Shown: one piece after another, positions 8,415-16,628 of the stretch
Layout: each line of letters opens with the position of its first letter
Numbering within the stretch: the stretch's first letter is position 1
Origin: Bacillota bacterium
Lineage (GTDB): Bacteria > Bacillota > Clostridia > Lachnospirales > Lachnospiraceae
DNA: 27,143 nt
NCBI GenBank assembly: GCA_902363515.1
Contig: CABJAN010000035.1
Span: forward strand, 1-27,143
Reading direction: 5' to 3'
Notes under the pieces: model-generated
What the model was told of the DNA's origin: nothing
Databases searched by the model: none
The model's input: the letters and a program-made list of their open reading frames with translations, nothing else
Made by a program: the position numbers and the translations under genes

Positions 8415-9500
8415 TTATCTAACAGCTTCAACCCAATAATCATATATCTTTTGATATGAATAGTTTAAATTCCACTCTTTTTGGGCACTCTGAGAACATG
8501 CACTCCAAAACTCATAGTTCGTAGACAGTTTTATGATTGAACTGCACCACTCCTCTTTTTCTTTTACCAAAAAACCAAAGTCTTGCTTTACGACTTCTTT
8601 ATTAAATCCAACATCGGATGCAATTACCGGCATTGCTGCTGACATATACTGAATTAATTTAAAACCACCTTTTCCTCTTGTAAAATTATCATCCTCTAAT
8701 GGCATTATTCCTATATGACTATCGCGCATAAGCTCTAAAGCTTTTTGTCTATCCCACTTTATATTTTTGATTACTAAATATTTTACATCCGCCTTGACTT
8801 CTTTATTACAGACACACGTTAAAATCAATTTTTTTGAAAATTTCTCCTCAAGAATCTGAGCTGCTTTTTCCAAATACGGCAGACATTTCTTTAAATATGG
8901 TATATTAGTTGCTGTAGCTAACCAAAGCATCCTAATTTCTTTATTGTAATTTTCTTTTCTAATGTTAGTATGTTCAAATTCTTTTCTAACATAGTCACCA
9001 TCTGTTGTAGGTAGAAAATCAACTTTTGAAAAACTTTGAGGGGAAATACTTTTTTTAAGATAATTATTTAAGACAACTATCTTATCTGACTCATTTTCTA
9101 ATAAATCCCATTCTCTTTTGCTGATTTCTCCACTTATTTGGATTGCATCATCAAAATCCCAAATCACATATGCATTTCTCAGTACTTTTCTTTCGAGTAA
9201 ATAATGAATTGTTGATTGTATTTTAGGACATATTTCGCGGTTAATAATAACAATGTCCGGTCTGTAAAAAAGAATATCTTTTACTAGATCAGAAAAGCTC
9301 TTCAGTAAAATCACTGCGCTATACATCAATTTGTTAAACCAATTATTTTGGAAATGATATCTTTTATAAATAAAATCCGGAACAAGTTCTCTATAGCGAA
9401 TATTTTGTATATTCATTTCATGAAAATACTGATAAATCCTATAATATCCTGACGGATTAATTTCTTTATTGCGCAAATATATTGAAATCTTTTTTTTCAC
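8415..9500 (-). CDS. GT4-like glycosyltransferase (GT-B fold)
   Basis: 361 aa, no membrane segment. The N-terminal half contains KDILFYRPDIVIINREI and AYVIWDFDDAIQ, seen in a subgroup of capsule glycosyltransferases that start with a degenerate Rossmann domain. The C-terminal half has IGIMPLEDDNFTRGKGGFKL followed by IQYMSAAMPVIASDVGFN, the donor-binding region of GT4-like enzymes with GKGGFK where the EX7E motif would be expected. It should add one sugar to the lipid-linked unit. The start is GTG 9498-9500, with GGGAGA upstream; no closer ATG fits. Gaps: 35 bases to the previous gene, 18 to the SGNH-like gene. Substrate unknown. Confidence 0.83.
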   Translation of the reverse strand: MKKKISIYLRNKEINPSGYYRIYQYFHEMNIQNIRYRELVPDFIYKRYHFQNNWFNKLMYSAVILLKSFSDLVKDILFYRPDIVIINREICPKIQSTIHYLLERKVLRNAYVIWDFDDAIQISGEISKREWDLLENESDKIVVLNNYLKKSISPQSFSKVDFLPTTDGDYVRKEFEHTNIRKENYNKEIRMLWLATATNIPYLKKCLPYLEKAAQILEEKFSKKLILTCVCNKEVKADVKYLVIKNIKWDRQKALELMRDSHIGIMPLEDDNFTRGKGGFKLIQYMSAAMPVIASDVGFNKEVVKQDFGFLVKEKEEWCSSIIKLSTNYEFWSACSQSAQKEWNLNYSYQKIYDYWVEAVR

Positions 9501-9535
9501 TTCAATTTCTCCCTATTTTTTAACAATATTGTCAA

Positions 9536-10687
9536 TCATGAACTATAGATATTTCTCATATCATTTTCAATGCTTCTGATATCTATTTTTTGCAATATCT
9601 TTTGTTTATCTAAATCCTGAAACTGAACTCCCTTTGTATCAATTGCCTGAATGATTGAATAGATGCTTTGCGCTTCATCCTCACCGCTTTTAAATAAAAA
9701 TCCATTTTTCTTATGGCAAATCAAATCCCTATTTCCACGAATATCAGAAGCCAGACAAATCACATCACTGGCTAATGCCTCCATAAGCGCCACTGATAAC
9801 CCCTCTCTTTTAGAAGGAAATACAAAAAAGTCACTTGACTTGACAATAGAAATAACATCTTTTCTATATCCTAATAAGTGAAATCTTTCAAAACAATTAT
9901 TCTCTCCTGCTAATTTTAATAATTCCTTTTCTTTTTCACCTTGTCCACAAATAATATAATGAAATTTCTGAGGAAGTTTTGCCAAAGCCTCTAAAACCAC
10001 CTTATGATTTTTATTACTGTTCAATTCTCCAACAGATACTATTAATTTTGTATCTTCTTCTAATCCCAGCTCTTCTAACAGCTCTTTTCTCTTTGGTTTC
10101 ATAGCCTTAATATGCGAAACATCTACTCCTATACCAGGAACATACTTAACACAGCCATTCTTTTTTAGTTTAAATTTTTTAGCAGCTTCATAATCTTCAC
10201 AATTAATAGTAATTAATGTATCTGTGAAAAGTGCACCACATCGCTCAATATTCCTAAACAAAAAATTTTTCAGGAACTGATTCCCTTTAAAAAAGTGGAA
10301 TCCATGTGCAGTATATATCATCTTGCTATAGTTATAATAATTACTTCTTCTATTAGCAAAACGACAGATAATCCCCCCTATTGGAGAATGACAATGTATT
10401 AAATCATAGTGTTCCCTGTTCATCAACTGTAACGTTGTCTTGTATGATTTGAATAAGCTTTTAATATCATGCATTTTCCTTGGAATTGGAATCTGATAAT
10501 ATGCAATTCCCATGCCATCTAATGTTTCTTGAAACTCTTTGATTTTCTCGTCAGATATCGTACTACCAAATTCAAAATTGCACCCAACTTCCACCTTATA
10601 TCCTAATTCCTGCAATAGCTTAATATTGTTCATATTAAATTGTTGAATCATAGATACAACTGACGCATACATTAAAGCCTTTTTCAT
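9536..10687 (-). CDS. GT4-family glycosyltransferase (EpsD-like)
   Basis: 383 aa, GT-B fold. The N-terminal domain contains YDLIHCHSPIGGIICRFA near 95-112 and MIYTAHGFHFFKG near 123-135, typical of Gram-positive EpsD/CapM-type enzymes. The C-terminal domain has VSVGELNSNKNHKVVLEAL and FFVFPSKREGLSVALMEALA, an EX7E donor-site motif. It would transfer a sugar from a UDP-sugar to the undecaprenyl-linked intermediate; family relatives often use UDP-GlcNAc, but this is not shown. The ATG overlaps the TAA stop of the epimerase gene by one base (TAATG), so the two are translationally coupled. It may therefore use or follow the sugar made by that enzyme. Confidence 0.92.
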   Translation of the reverse strand: MKKALMYASVVSMIQQFNMNNIKLLQELGYKVEVGCNFEFGSTISDEKIKEFQETLDGMGIAYYQIPIPRKMHDIKSLFKSYKTTLQLMNREHYDLIHCHSPIGGIICRFANRRSNYYNYSKMIYTAHGFHFFKGNQFLKNFLFRNIERCGALFTDTLITINCEDYEAAKKFKLKKNGCVKYVPGIGVDVSHIKAMKPKRKELLEELGLEEDTKLIVSVGELNSNKNHKVVLEALAKLPQKFHYIICGQGEKEKELLKLAGENNCFERFHLLGYRKDVISIVKSSDFFVFPSKREGLSVALMEALASDVICLASDIRGNRDLICHKKNGFLFKSGEDEAQSIYSIIQAIDTKGVQFQDLDKQKILQKIDIRSIENDMRNIYSS

Positions 10688-11550
10688 TACATTTTCCCCT
10701 CTGTAAGTTTTATAGATTCCTCAAAAGAGTATTTATTATAATCTACCTTATACAATGACAGTCCTTTTTCTATTGTAAAGTTTCCAAATATTTTATTTAT
10801 ATATACATTTTTGGCAAATAATTTGATAAAGGGATTAAAAATCTTTACAAAGAATACTTTATGCTGATTCAGTTCGGCAATTTTCCGAATCAATTCGCTT
10901 GTACAAACATATTCTGTATTTTGTGGTAAAAATACACCTGATTCTTCATAATCAATCATCAGCTTAACAAATTCTAATAAATTTCCCAAATACAACATAC
11001 TTCTCTGATTTTTCATTTCTGGAAATATTGGAGTTTTCCGTGCAAATTTTGCTAACATGGGATAATTTCCTTTTGAATTTCTCCCATAAACCATAGGAGG
11101 TCTTAATATAACAATTTTAAAACTATTATCTTCTAATGTTTTTATTTTAATTTCTGCCTGTTTTTTACTATCGCCATAAAAGTTATCTGGATTTAATGGT
11201 GTATCTTTTTTAATAATGCACTGCTTTCCTATTTCACCACTACCATATACAATAACAGAACTCATAAAAATGAACTGTTTTACTCCTTCATCTTTTGCTT
11301 TTCTTGCTACTTCATATGTTAAATCTGTATTCACACGATAATATAAAGCTTTTTGACTTTCATCCGGTGTGGAATGAGCTAATCCTGCCACATGATAAAC
11401 AACATCATAAACAGAAAAATCATACTCTTTCCACTGCTCATTCCTCATATCCAATTCATCTACCTGATAATCATCTTGATATTGTTCTAAGTATTTTCGG
11501 AAATTACTTCCTATATAACTTCCTTTTCCAGTAATTAATACGTTTTTCAT
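10687..11550 (-). CDS. NAD-dependent sugar-nucleotide epimerase/reductase (SDR, WbpV-like)
   Basis: 287 aa from the chosen start. The extended SDR fold is clear: NVLITGKGSYIGSNF at 3-17 (nucleotide binding), DVVYHVAGLAHSTPDES near 49-65, FMSSVIVYG near 95-103, and YGDSK at 125-129 (catalytic Tyr and Lys). The start at ATG 11548-11550 is preferred because GGAGAT lies 6 bases upstream; an in-frame ATG 45 bases further up has no clear site and puts 15 unrelated residues ahead of the Rossmann strand. Beside a CapD-type dehydratase and a priming transferase, such enzymes act as 4-reductases making UDP-QuiNAc/FucNAc-type sugars; this is inference from context. It overlaps the downstream GT4 gene by one base. 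Confidence 0.88.
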   Translation of the reverse strand: MKNVLITGKGSYIGSNFRKYLEQYQDDYQVDELDMRNEQWKEYDFSVYDVVYHVAGLAHSTPDESQKALYYRVNTDLTYEVARKAKDEGVKQFIFMSSVIVYGSGEIGKQCIIKKDTPLNPDNFYGDSKKQAEIKIKTLEDNSFKIVILRPPMVYGRNSKGNYPMLAKFARKTPIFPEMKNQRSMLYLGNLLEFVKLMIDYEESGVFLPQNTEYVCTSELIRKIAELNQHKVFFVKIFNPFIKLFAKNVYINKIFGNFTIEKGLSLYKVDYNKYSFEESIKLTEGKM

Positions 11551-11608
11551 ATTTATCTCCATTTCAATGCCAGTAACCACTGAGACAGGCAGCAATAATT
11601 CAATTCTG

Positions 11609-12220
11609 CTATTTTTCCTTCTTGTTTATCTCACCAGTACCACCCTCAACAACACCGTCTGATTTCAAAACAGAAAATATAGTTCCAATAAAGCATTTTA
11701 TATCAAACCATAATGACATTTTCTTAACATATTCACCGTCTAATTTAGCTTTTACTTCAATTTCCAGTTCATCTCTTCCATTAATTTGAGCCCATCCTGT
11801 AAGACCTGGTTTAATATCATTTGCACCGTACTTATCTCTCTCTTCTATTAAATCGTACTGATTCCAAAGCGCTGGTCTTGGTCCTATAACAGACATATCA
11901 CCTTTTAAAATGTTAAAAACCTGTGGTAATTCATCCAGGGAAGTTTTTCTTAAAAACTTCCCAACTTTAGTAATGTATTGCTCTGGATTTGATAATAAAT
12001 GTGTTGGCACCTCTTTCGGTGTATCTATATACATTGTCCTGAACTTTAAAATATTAAAATACGACTTATGAATTCCAACTCTTTTTTGTTTAAACAAAAT
12101 CGGTCCTTTACTATCAAATTTAATCCATATACATAATATCAAAAATACAGGACTAAGTATAATTAATCCGCAAAGTGACATAATAAAATCAATGATTCTT
12201 TTTAAATATTTACTATACAT
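11609..12220 (-). CDS. Priming phosphoglycosyl transferase (EpsL/PglC-type)
   Basis: 203 aa, the length of the short PglC/EpsL class rather than the long WbaP class. One hydrophobic re-entrant helix (about 10-33) is followed by KQKRVG at 44-49, LKFRTM at 58-63, SLDELPQ at 94-100 with the catalytic Asp-Glu pair (D96-E97), MSVIGPRPAL at 109-118, and KPGLTGWAQINGRD at 137-150. It transfers a sugar-1-phosphate to undecaprenyl phosphate, the first committed step of repeat-unit synthesis on the cytoplasmic face. ATG start with GGAG upstream. It lies 20 bases after the dehydratase gene, in keeping with use of that pathway's product as first sugar. Highly confident in family, not in sugar. Confidence 0.95.
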   Translation of the reverse strand: MYSKYLKRIIDFIMSLCGLIILSPVFLILCIWIKFDSKGPILFKQKRVGIHKSYFNILKFRTMYIDTPKEVPTHLLSNPEQYITKVGKFLRKTSLDELPQVFNILKGDMSVIGPRPALWNQYDLIEERDKYGANDIKPGLTGWAQINGRDELEIEVKAKLDGEYVKKMSLWFDIKCFIGTIFSVLKSDGVVEGGTGEINKKEK

Positions 12221-12240
12221 TTTATATTCTCCACTAATTG

Positions 12241-14133
12241 TTATTCACTTTCTGGTTTCATATGATAGGTAGGAACCATTTGGGCAACCTTTTCTTTAAT
12301 ATGCTCATCATCTTCATAACAGGCAGTCTTTAATTCGGATAACTGTTGGAAAAATTCTTCTTCATTCATTTCGATAGGCTTTCCAATATGAATTAATTTA
12401 TTTGCAGTTTCCTTCATGCCTTCCTCTGCCATTAAAAGTTCCTCATAAAGTTTTTCTCCGGGACGTAATCCTGTATATTGGATTTTAATATCAACATCCG
12501 GTGTATAACCTGACAAACGAATAAGATTTCTTGCCATGTCATCAATTTTTACCGGCTCTCCCATTTCCAACACAAAGATTTCTCCACCTTTTGCATAAGC
12601 TCCAGCCTGCAAAACCAAAGATACAGCCTCAGGAATGGTCATAAAATACCGAATAATATTTTTGTCTGTAACTGTCACTGGTCCGCCTTCTGCAATCTGC
12701 TTCTTAAAAAGGGGAATTACACTTCCATTACTTCCCAATACATTTCCAAAGCGTACTGCCACGAATTCTGTATCTGACATTTTATTAAAGCTCTGAACAA
12801 TCATTTCGCACAATCTTTTAGACGCCCCCATAATATTTGTTGGATTCACAGCTTTATCCGTAGAAATCAGCACAAAACGCTTAGCCCCATAATCACTGGC
12901 TGCCTTTGCCGTTTTAAACGTACCAAAAACATTATTCTTAATAGCTTCGTTAGGGCTGTCTTCCATAAGCGGCACATGCTTATGTGCTGCTGCATGGTAG
13001 ACAATCTCTGGATGATAGGTTGCAAAAACCATATTTAAGCGATGCGTATTCCGTACAGAACCAATGAGCACTTCCAAATTTAAATCTGGATAATGACGTT
13101 TTAGTTCTTGCTGAATCTCATACGCATTATTCTCATAAATATCAAAGATAATCAACTGCTTTGGCTGATAAGCGGCAATTTGTCGGCACAATTCACTTCC
13201 AATGGATCCGCCACCTCCTGTTACCAGAATTACTTTATCCTTAACATACCCCATAATTTCATTCAAATTTACCTGAATTGGTTCTCTTCCCAGCAAATCT
13301 GTAATTTCCACATCACGCAGTTTACTTACATTTAATTCTCCATCAATTAACTGATATACTCCTGGCAATGTTTTCAATTCACATCCCGACATTTTACAAA
13401 TTTCCAAAATATCCTTTTTTTCCTGTAGCGGAGCAGAAGGAATTGCCAAAATAATGCTATCAATTTTATATTTTTCTACATTACTTAGAATTGTAGAGCG
13501 GTTTCCTACAATCGGAACACCATTGATATAACGTCCAACTTTATTTCTATCGTCATCTATAACACAACATATTTTCATAGTTAATAGCTGGCTATCTATG
13601 ATCTCTTTAATAATTACTTTTCCAGCTTCCCCCGCTCCAATTACCATAACGCGTTTCCATTTGTATCCCCTTCCAAATTTCTGATCCTTCACTTCTCGTA
13701 AGTGCCGAAAAAACCGATAAGAAAATCTTATTCCACACACTAACACTGTCTGTAATAAAATCTGAAAGAAGTGATAACTCCGCGGCATAGAATATTGAAG
13801 CAAATACATTCCCGTTATCTGTACAAAAAAAGAAATACCATTAGCAACTAACATATATCCCAGTTCATGGACACCGACAAACTTCCATAGGCTATGATAC
13901 ATTCTGCAAAAATAAAAAACAATCAGTGTTAAAACTATATTAACAGGCATATAATGGTATAGATTTGACAAATAAGGTGCCATAATTCCTGCATATGAGA
14001 AATCAAATCGCGCCATTAAAGCAATTACTGATGATAATGCTATAATCACAGCATCAATCAGAGCCAGGAGCAGGGCTCTTCTTACCCATTGTAAATCTAA
14101 TAAATGTTCTTGCTTATTGTTCTTTTTTTCCAT
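12241..14133 (-). CDS. CapD/EpsC-type UDP-sugar 4,6-dehydratase, membrane-bound
   Basis: 630 aa, usual for the long WbpM/CapD/EpsC class. Four membrane helices lie in residues 18-135. A first Rossmann domain (GAGEAGKVI at 166-174, a CoA-binding-like fold) and a second, catalytic SDR domain (VTGGGGSIGSE at 304-314) follow. The active-site region reads STDKAVNPTNIMGASKR at 424-440; Met in place of the usual Tyr before the GxxK is normal for this class. C-terminal LRPGEKLYEELL is also conserved. The likely reaction is conversion of UDP-GlcNAc to its 4-keto-6-deoxy form. First gene of the operon, with GGAGA upstream of the ATG and a strong promoter just before it. Confidence 0.95.
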   Translation of the reverse strand: MEKKNNKQEHLLDLQWVRRALLLALIDAVIIALSSVIALMARFDFSYAGIMAPYLSNLYHYMPVNIVLTLIVFYFCRMYHSLWKFVGVHELGYMLVANGISFFVQITGMYLLQYSMPRSYHFFQILLQTVLVCGIRFSYRFFRHLREVKDQKFGRGYKWKRVMVIGAGEAGKVIIKEIIDSQLLTMKICCVIDDDRNKVGRYINGVPIVGNRSTILSNVEKYKIDSIILAIPSAPLQEKKDILEICKMSGCELKTLPGVYQLIDGELNVSKLRDVEITDLLGREPIQVNLNEIMGYVKDKVILVTGGGGSIGSELCRQIAAYQPKQLIIFDIYENNAYEIQQELKRHYPDLNLEVLIGSVRNTHRLNMVFATYHPEIVYHAAAHKHVPLMEDSPNEAIKNNVFGTFKTAKAASDYGAKRFVLISTDKAVNPTNIMGASKRLCEMIVQSFNKMSDTEFVAVRFGNVLGSNGSVIPLFKKQIAEGGPVTVTDKNIIRYFMTIPEAVSLVLQAGAYAKGGEIFVLEMGEPVKIDDMARNLIRLSGYTPDVDIKIQYTGLRPGEKLYEELLMAEEGMKETANKLIHIGKPIEMNEEEFFQQLSELKTACYEDDEHIKEKVAQMVPTYHMKPESE

Positions 14134-14178
14134 ACTTCTCCTTTGTCCTTCTTTCCGGCTTTTATCACAAATATATAC

Positions 14179-14207
14179 ATTATACTATTACAGAATACTT
14201 TTCTCAA
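14179..14207 (-). promoter_or_regulatory. Promoter of the polysaccharide operon, inside the end of glf
   Basis: On the minus strand TTGAGA (14202-14207), a 17-base spacer and TATAAT (14179-14184) form a near-consensus sigma-A promoter. The -35 box and spacer overlap the last codons of glf and the -10 box lies just past its stop codon. The start codon of the dehydratase is about 45 bases downstream of the -10 box. Confidence 0.75.
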
Positions 14208-15300
14208 GATAAATTTTTGCTGTCTCTAACGCTGCTTTCACTACTTTATCCATATCATAATACTGATAGCTTCCCAGTCTTCCCCCGAAAATCACATTCT
14301 TTTCCTGCTCTGCCAGTTTTTTATACTGTCTGTATAATTCCATATTTCTTTCATCATTCACTGGATAGTAGGGTTCCATTCCCTTTTTCCATTCAGTAGA
14401 ATATTCCCTGGAAATCACAGTTTTTTCCTGTTTTCCAAATTCAAAATGTTTATGTTCTATAATTCTGGTATATGGTACTTCCCTGTCTGTATAATTTACT
14501 ACTGCATTTCCCTGATAATTTTCCATATCCAGCACTTCTGTTTCAAACTTCACAGTACGATATTCCAAAACGCCAAGACGATACCTGAAAAATTCATCAA
14601 TCATTCCTGTAAATACTGTTTTTTCTGCCAGATTTTCACTTTCTTTTCCCAAAGAGAAATAATCTGTATCTGTTTTTACCTCTACTCCATCCAGCATTTT
14701 CTCAATAATCTTGGTGTAACCACCTTTCGGAATTCCCTGATAAGGATCATTGAAATAATTATTATCATAAGTAAAACGGAAAGGAAGCCTTTTAATAATA
14801 AAGGCAGGCAGTTCCGTACATGGACGTCCCCATTGTTTTTCTGTGTATCCTTTTATAAGTTTTTCATAAACATCTTTTCCGGCTAACATCAGAGCCTGTT
14901 CTTCCAGATTTTCAGGTTCTGTAATATGCAAAGATTCTATCTGCTTTTGTATGATTTCCTGTGCTTCTTTAGGTGTCCGGATTCCCCACATTTTACTAAA
15001 TGTGTTCATATTAAAGGGAAGATTGTATAATTCGTCTTTATATACAGCAATCGGAGAATTAATATAATGATTAAATTCTGCAAACTGATTCATATATTCC
15101 CATATTTTTTTATCTGATGTATGAAAAATATGAGCTCCATATCTATGAACCTGAATGCCTTCCATTTCTTCACAGTAAATATTTCCACCAATATGTTTCC
15201 GTTTTTCAATTACCAGACATTTTTTTCCTCTTCTCTTAGCTTCATATGCAAATACAGCACCAAACAAACCTGATCCCACAATGAGATAATCATACTTCAT
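14188..15300 (-). CDS. glf: UDP-galactopyranose mutase
   Basis: 370 aa. It starts YDYLIVGSGLFGAVFAYEA, an FAD-binding Rossmann motif (GSGLFG 9-14), then IEKRKHIGGN at 31-40 and VHRYGAHIFHT at 51-61, all diagnostic of Glf. It interconverts UDP-galactopyranose and UDP-galactofuranose in the cytoplasm using reduced FAD, so the polymer made by the downstream operon may contain galactofuranose. It has its own promoter and an AGGAG ribosome binding site, and read-through could feed the operon. Length and motifs match the bacterial family with no sign of damage. Confidence 0.96.
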   Translation of the reverse strand: MKYDYLIVGSGLFGAVFAYEAKRRGKKCLVIEKRKHIGGNIYCEEMEGIQVHRYGAHIFHTSDKKIWEYMNQFAEFNHYINSPIAVYKDELYNLPFNMNTFSKMWGIRTPKEAQEIIQKQIESLHITEPENLEEQALMLAGKDVYEKLIKGYTEKQWGRPCTELPAFIIKRLPFRFTYDNNYFNDPYQGIPKGGYTKIIEKMLDGVEVKTDTDYFSLGKESENLAEKTVFTGMIDEFFRYRLGVLEYRTVKFETEVLDMENYQGNAVVNYTDREVPYTRIIEHKHFEFGKQEKTVISREYSTEWKKGMEPYYPVNDERNMELYRQYKKLAEQEKNVIFGGRLGSYQYYDMDKVVKAALETAKIYLEKSIL

Positions 15301-15334
15301 GTTTTTGAACTCCTATCAAACATTCTTTTGTGCA

Positions 15335-15363
15335 ATTATATACTATATCCCCAAGAAAAGCAA
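15335..15363 (-). promoter_or_regulatory. Probable glf promoter
   Basis: Minus strand: TTGCTT (15358-15363), a 17-base spacer, TATAAT (15335-15340). The -10 box is a full match, the -35 weaker. It lies just downstream of the DUF362 gene's stop, 35 bases before the glf start codon. Confidence 0.6.
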
Positions 15364-15369
15364 AATCTT

Positions 15370-16467
15370 TTACCTTTCTTCCAAATACCCCCTCAAAAAC
15401 TCATAAATCTCTTCTTCCGTAGGAGGGCATCCCAAAAGATGATGTTCAAACTTTCTGGTACACTGTCCGATTCCCAGCTTCCCTGTTTTTCCCCGATATC
15501 CCTGTCCAATACAGATTTTGTCCTGAAGTTTCTCAAGCAGTCCTTCTTCTTTTAGTTTCTGTAATGCCGGAAGGAGATATCCGTAGCAGGCGCTGCAGGA
15601 TTCTACCTCTTCTACTGCATCTGCAAGCTCCACTATCTTGCGCTCTCTTGGTGTGGAGATTCTTGTTTTCGGCTGGTTTAATTCCCGAAATTCTGCCAGT
15701 TCCCAGTCTCCCAGTCCAACTCCCAGATTTTCTGCTATTTTAATATAGGGTACTTCTTCTGTCTCATACCCCATGAGATGGCACACAAATGCATCACAAA
15801 GCACCGGGTCTGCTGCTGCCATAATCCGGTTCATAACTACCGGGTTCCCACCATCCTCGAAATCCCAGTCTCCGCATATATTGTCCACCACGATAAAATC
15901 CTGGCGCAATCTGGTTGACAGATGAGCAATGGGTTTGTGAAGTCCCATGGCGTGGAAATGTCGTTTCTCTGTATTTGGAATTAATCCCTTCATATTTTTC
16001 AAGGCACAAGTGATTTTTGTCTGGCAATGGCCTTTCATCACCGGCACATTTATTAGAAAATCCAGCTTTATAGCTTCATCACAGATTTTCAAATCCAGCC
16101 CCGCACAGTCATAGGTTTCATAAGTGTCCTTCTGCAAGTCCAGGAAAGGCACCTGATATTTCTCAGCTATGTCATAGTAACCGCATAGCTTTGCTGCCTC
16201 TGCTGTTTTGTCTCCTACCCAGGAGCCTTCCAGTATCACCAGATTCCGAAAGTCATGTTCCTGCAGGTATTCAATAATTCCCGCTATAATTTCCGGATGT
16301 GTAGTGGCTCCCCAGGAAGGTTCTGACGGAGATACCAGATTGGGCTTCATACCGATTCTGCATTCTTTTGACGGAATTCTCTCTGCCAATTGGCTTTCTT
16401 TTAGAATTTTTTTTGTCATTTCTTTATAATTAGTGCCGTAAATGGCTAAAATTTCTGTGTTTTCCAT
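15370..16467 (-). CDS. DUF362-family protein
   Basis: 365 aa, no signal peptide. It shows the DUF362 pattern: GMKPNLVSPSEPSWGATTHP at 38-57, VILEGSWVGDKTAEAA further on, then INVPVMKGHCQTKITCALKN followed by MKGLIPNTEKRHFHAMGL, and ADPVLCDAFVCHLMGY. The C-terminal part has several Cys (CSACYGYLL, CIGQGYRG, GQCTRKFEHHLLGCPP) that could bind a metal or cluster, but there is no 2[4Fe-4S] ferredoxin domain of the CxxCxxCxxxCP kind as in some relatives. Biochemical function is not established for most of the family and I do not assign one. It is divergent from the purine permease and shares a 160-base intergenic region with it. The base composition is less AT-rich than the operon, suggesting resident genome. 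Confidence 0.85.
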   Translation of the reverse strand: MENTEILAIYGTNYKEMTKKILKESQLAERIPSKECRIGMKPNLVSPSEPSWGATTHPEIIAGIIEYLQEHDFRNLVILEGSWVGDKTAEAAKLCGYYDIAEKYQVPFLDLQKDTYETYDCAGLDLKICDEAIKLDFLINVPVMKGHCQTKITCALKNMKGLIPNTEKRHFHAMGLHKPIAHLSTRLRQDFIVVDNICGDWDFEDGGNPVVMNRIMAAADPVLCDAFVCHLMGYETEEVPYIKIAENLGVGLGDWELAEFRELNQPKTRISTPRERKIVELADAVEEVESCSACYGYLLPALQKLKEEGLLEKLQDKICIGQGYRGKTGKLGIGQCTRKFEHHLLGCPPTEEEIYEFLRGYLEER

Positions 16468-16513
16468 TTTTCATCCTCTCAAATTAATTCCTATGCTACA
16501 TTCTTTGCTATTC

Positions 16514-16542
16514 ATTCTATCCCATCCCCCGCCTAATTACAA
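16514..16542 (-). promoter_or_regulatory. Probable promoter of the DUF362 gene
   Basis: Minus strand: TTGTAA (16537-16542), 17-base G-rich spacer, TAGAAT (16514-16519). Both boxes are near consensus and correctly spaced, about 45 bases ahead of the start codon. Confidence 0.5.
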
Positions 16543-16564
16543 TGGAAAACCCTAAAGATTTTTC

Positions 16565-16593
16565 TTGCTTCTGCTCTCTGTACCAGATATACT
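16565..16593 (+). promoter_or_regulatory. Probable promoter of the NCS2 permease gene
   Basis: Plus strand: TTGCTT (16565-16570), 17-base spacer, TATACT (16588-16593). The leader to the start codon is only about 30 bases, so there is no room for a purine riboswitch downstream of this promoter. Confidence 0.45.
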
Positions 16594-16628
16594 AAAAATC
16601 GACATACAAAAGAATTATGGAGGAGATT

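Noticed and set aside
14446..14886. 146-codon plus-strand open frame inside glf
   Set aside because: It lies wholly opposite the well-conserved glf coding sequence, has low-complexity aromatic composition and no family resemblance; a shadow frame.
16468..16628. Purine riboswitch ahead of the permease
   Set aside because: The leader after the likely promoter is about 30 bases, and I see no conserved purine aptamer stem or core in the intergenic region.
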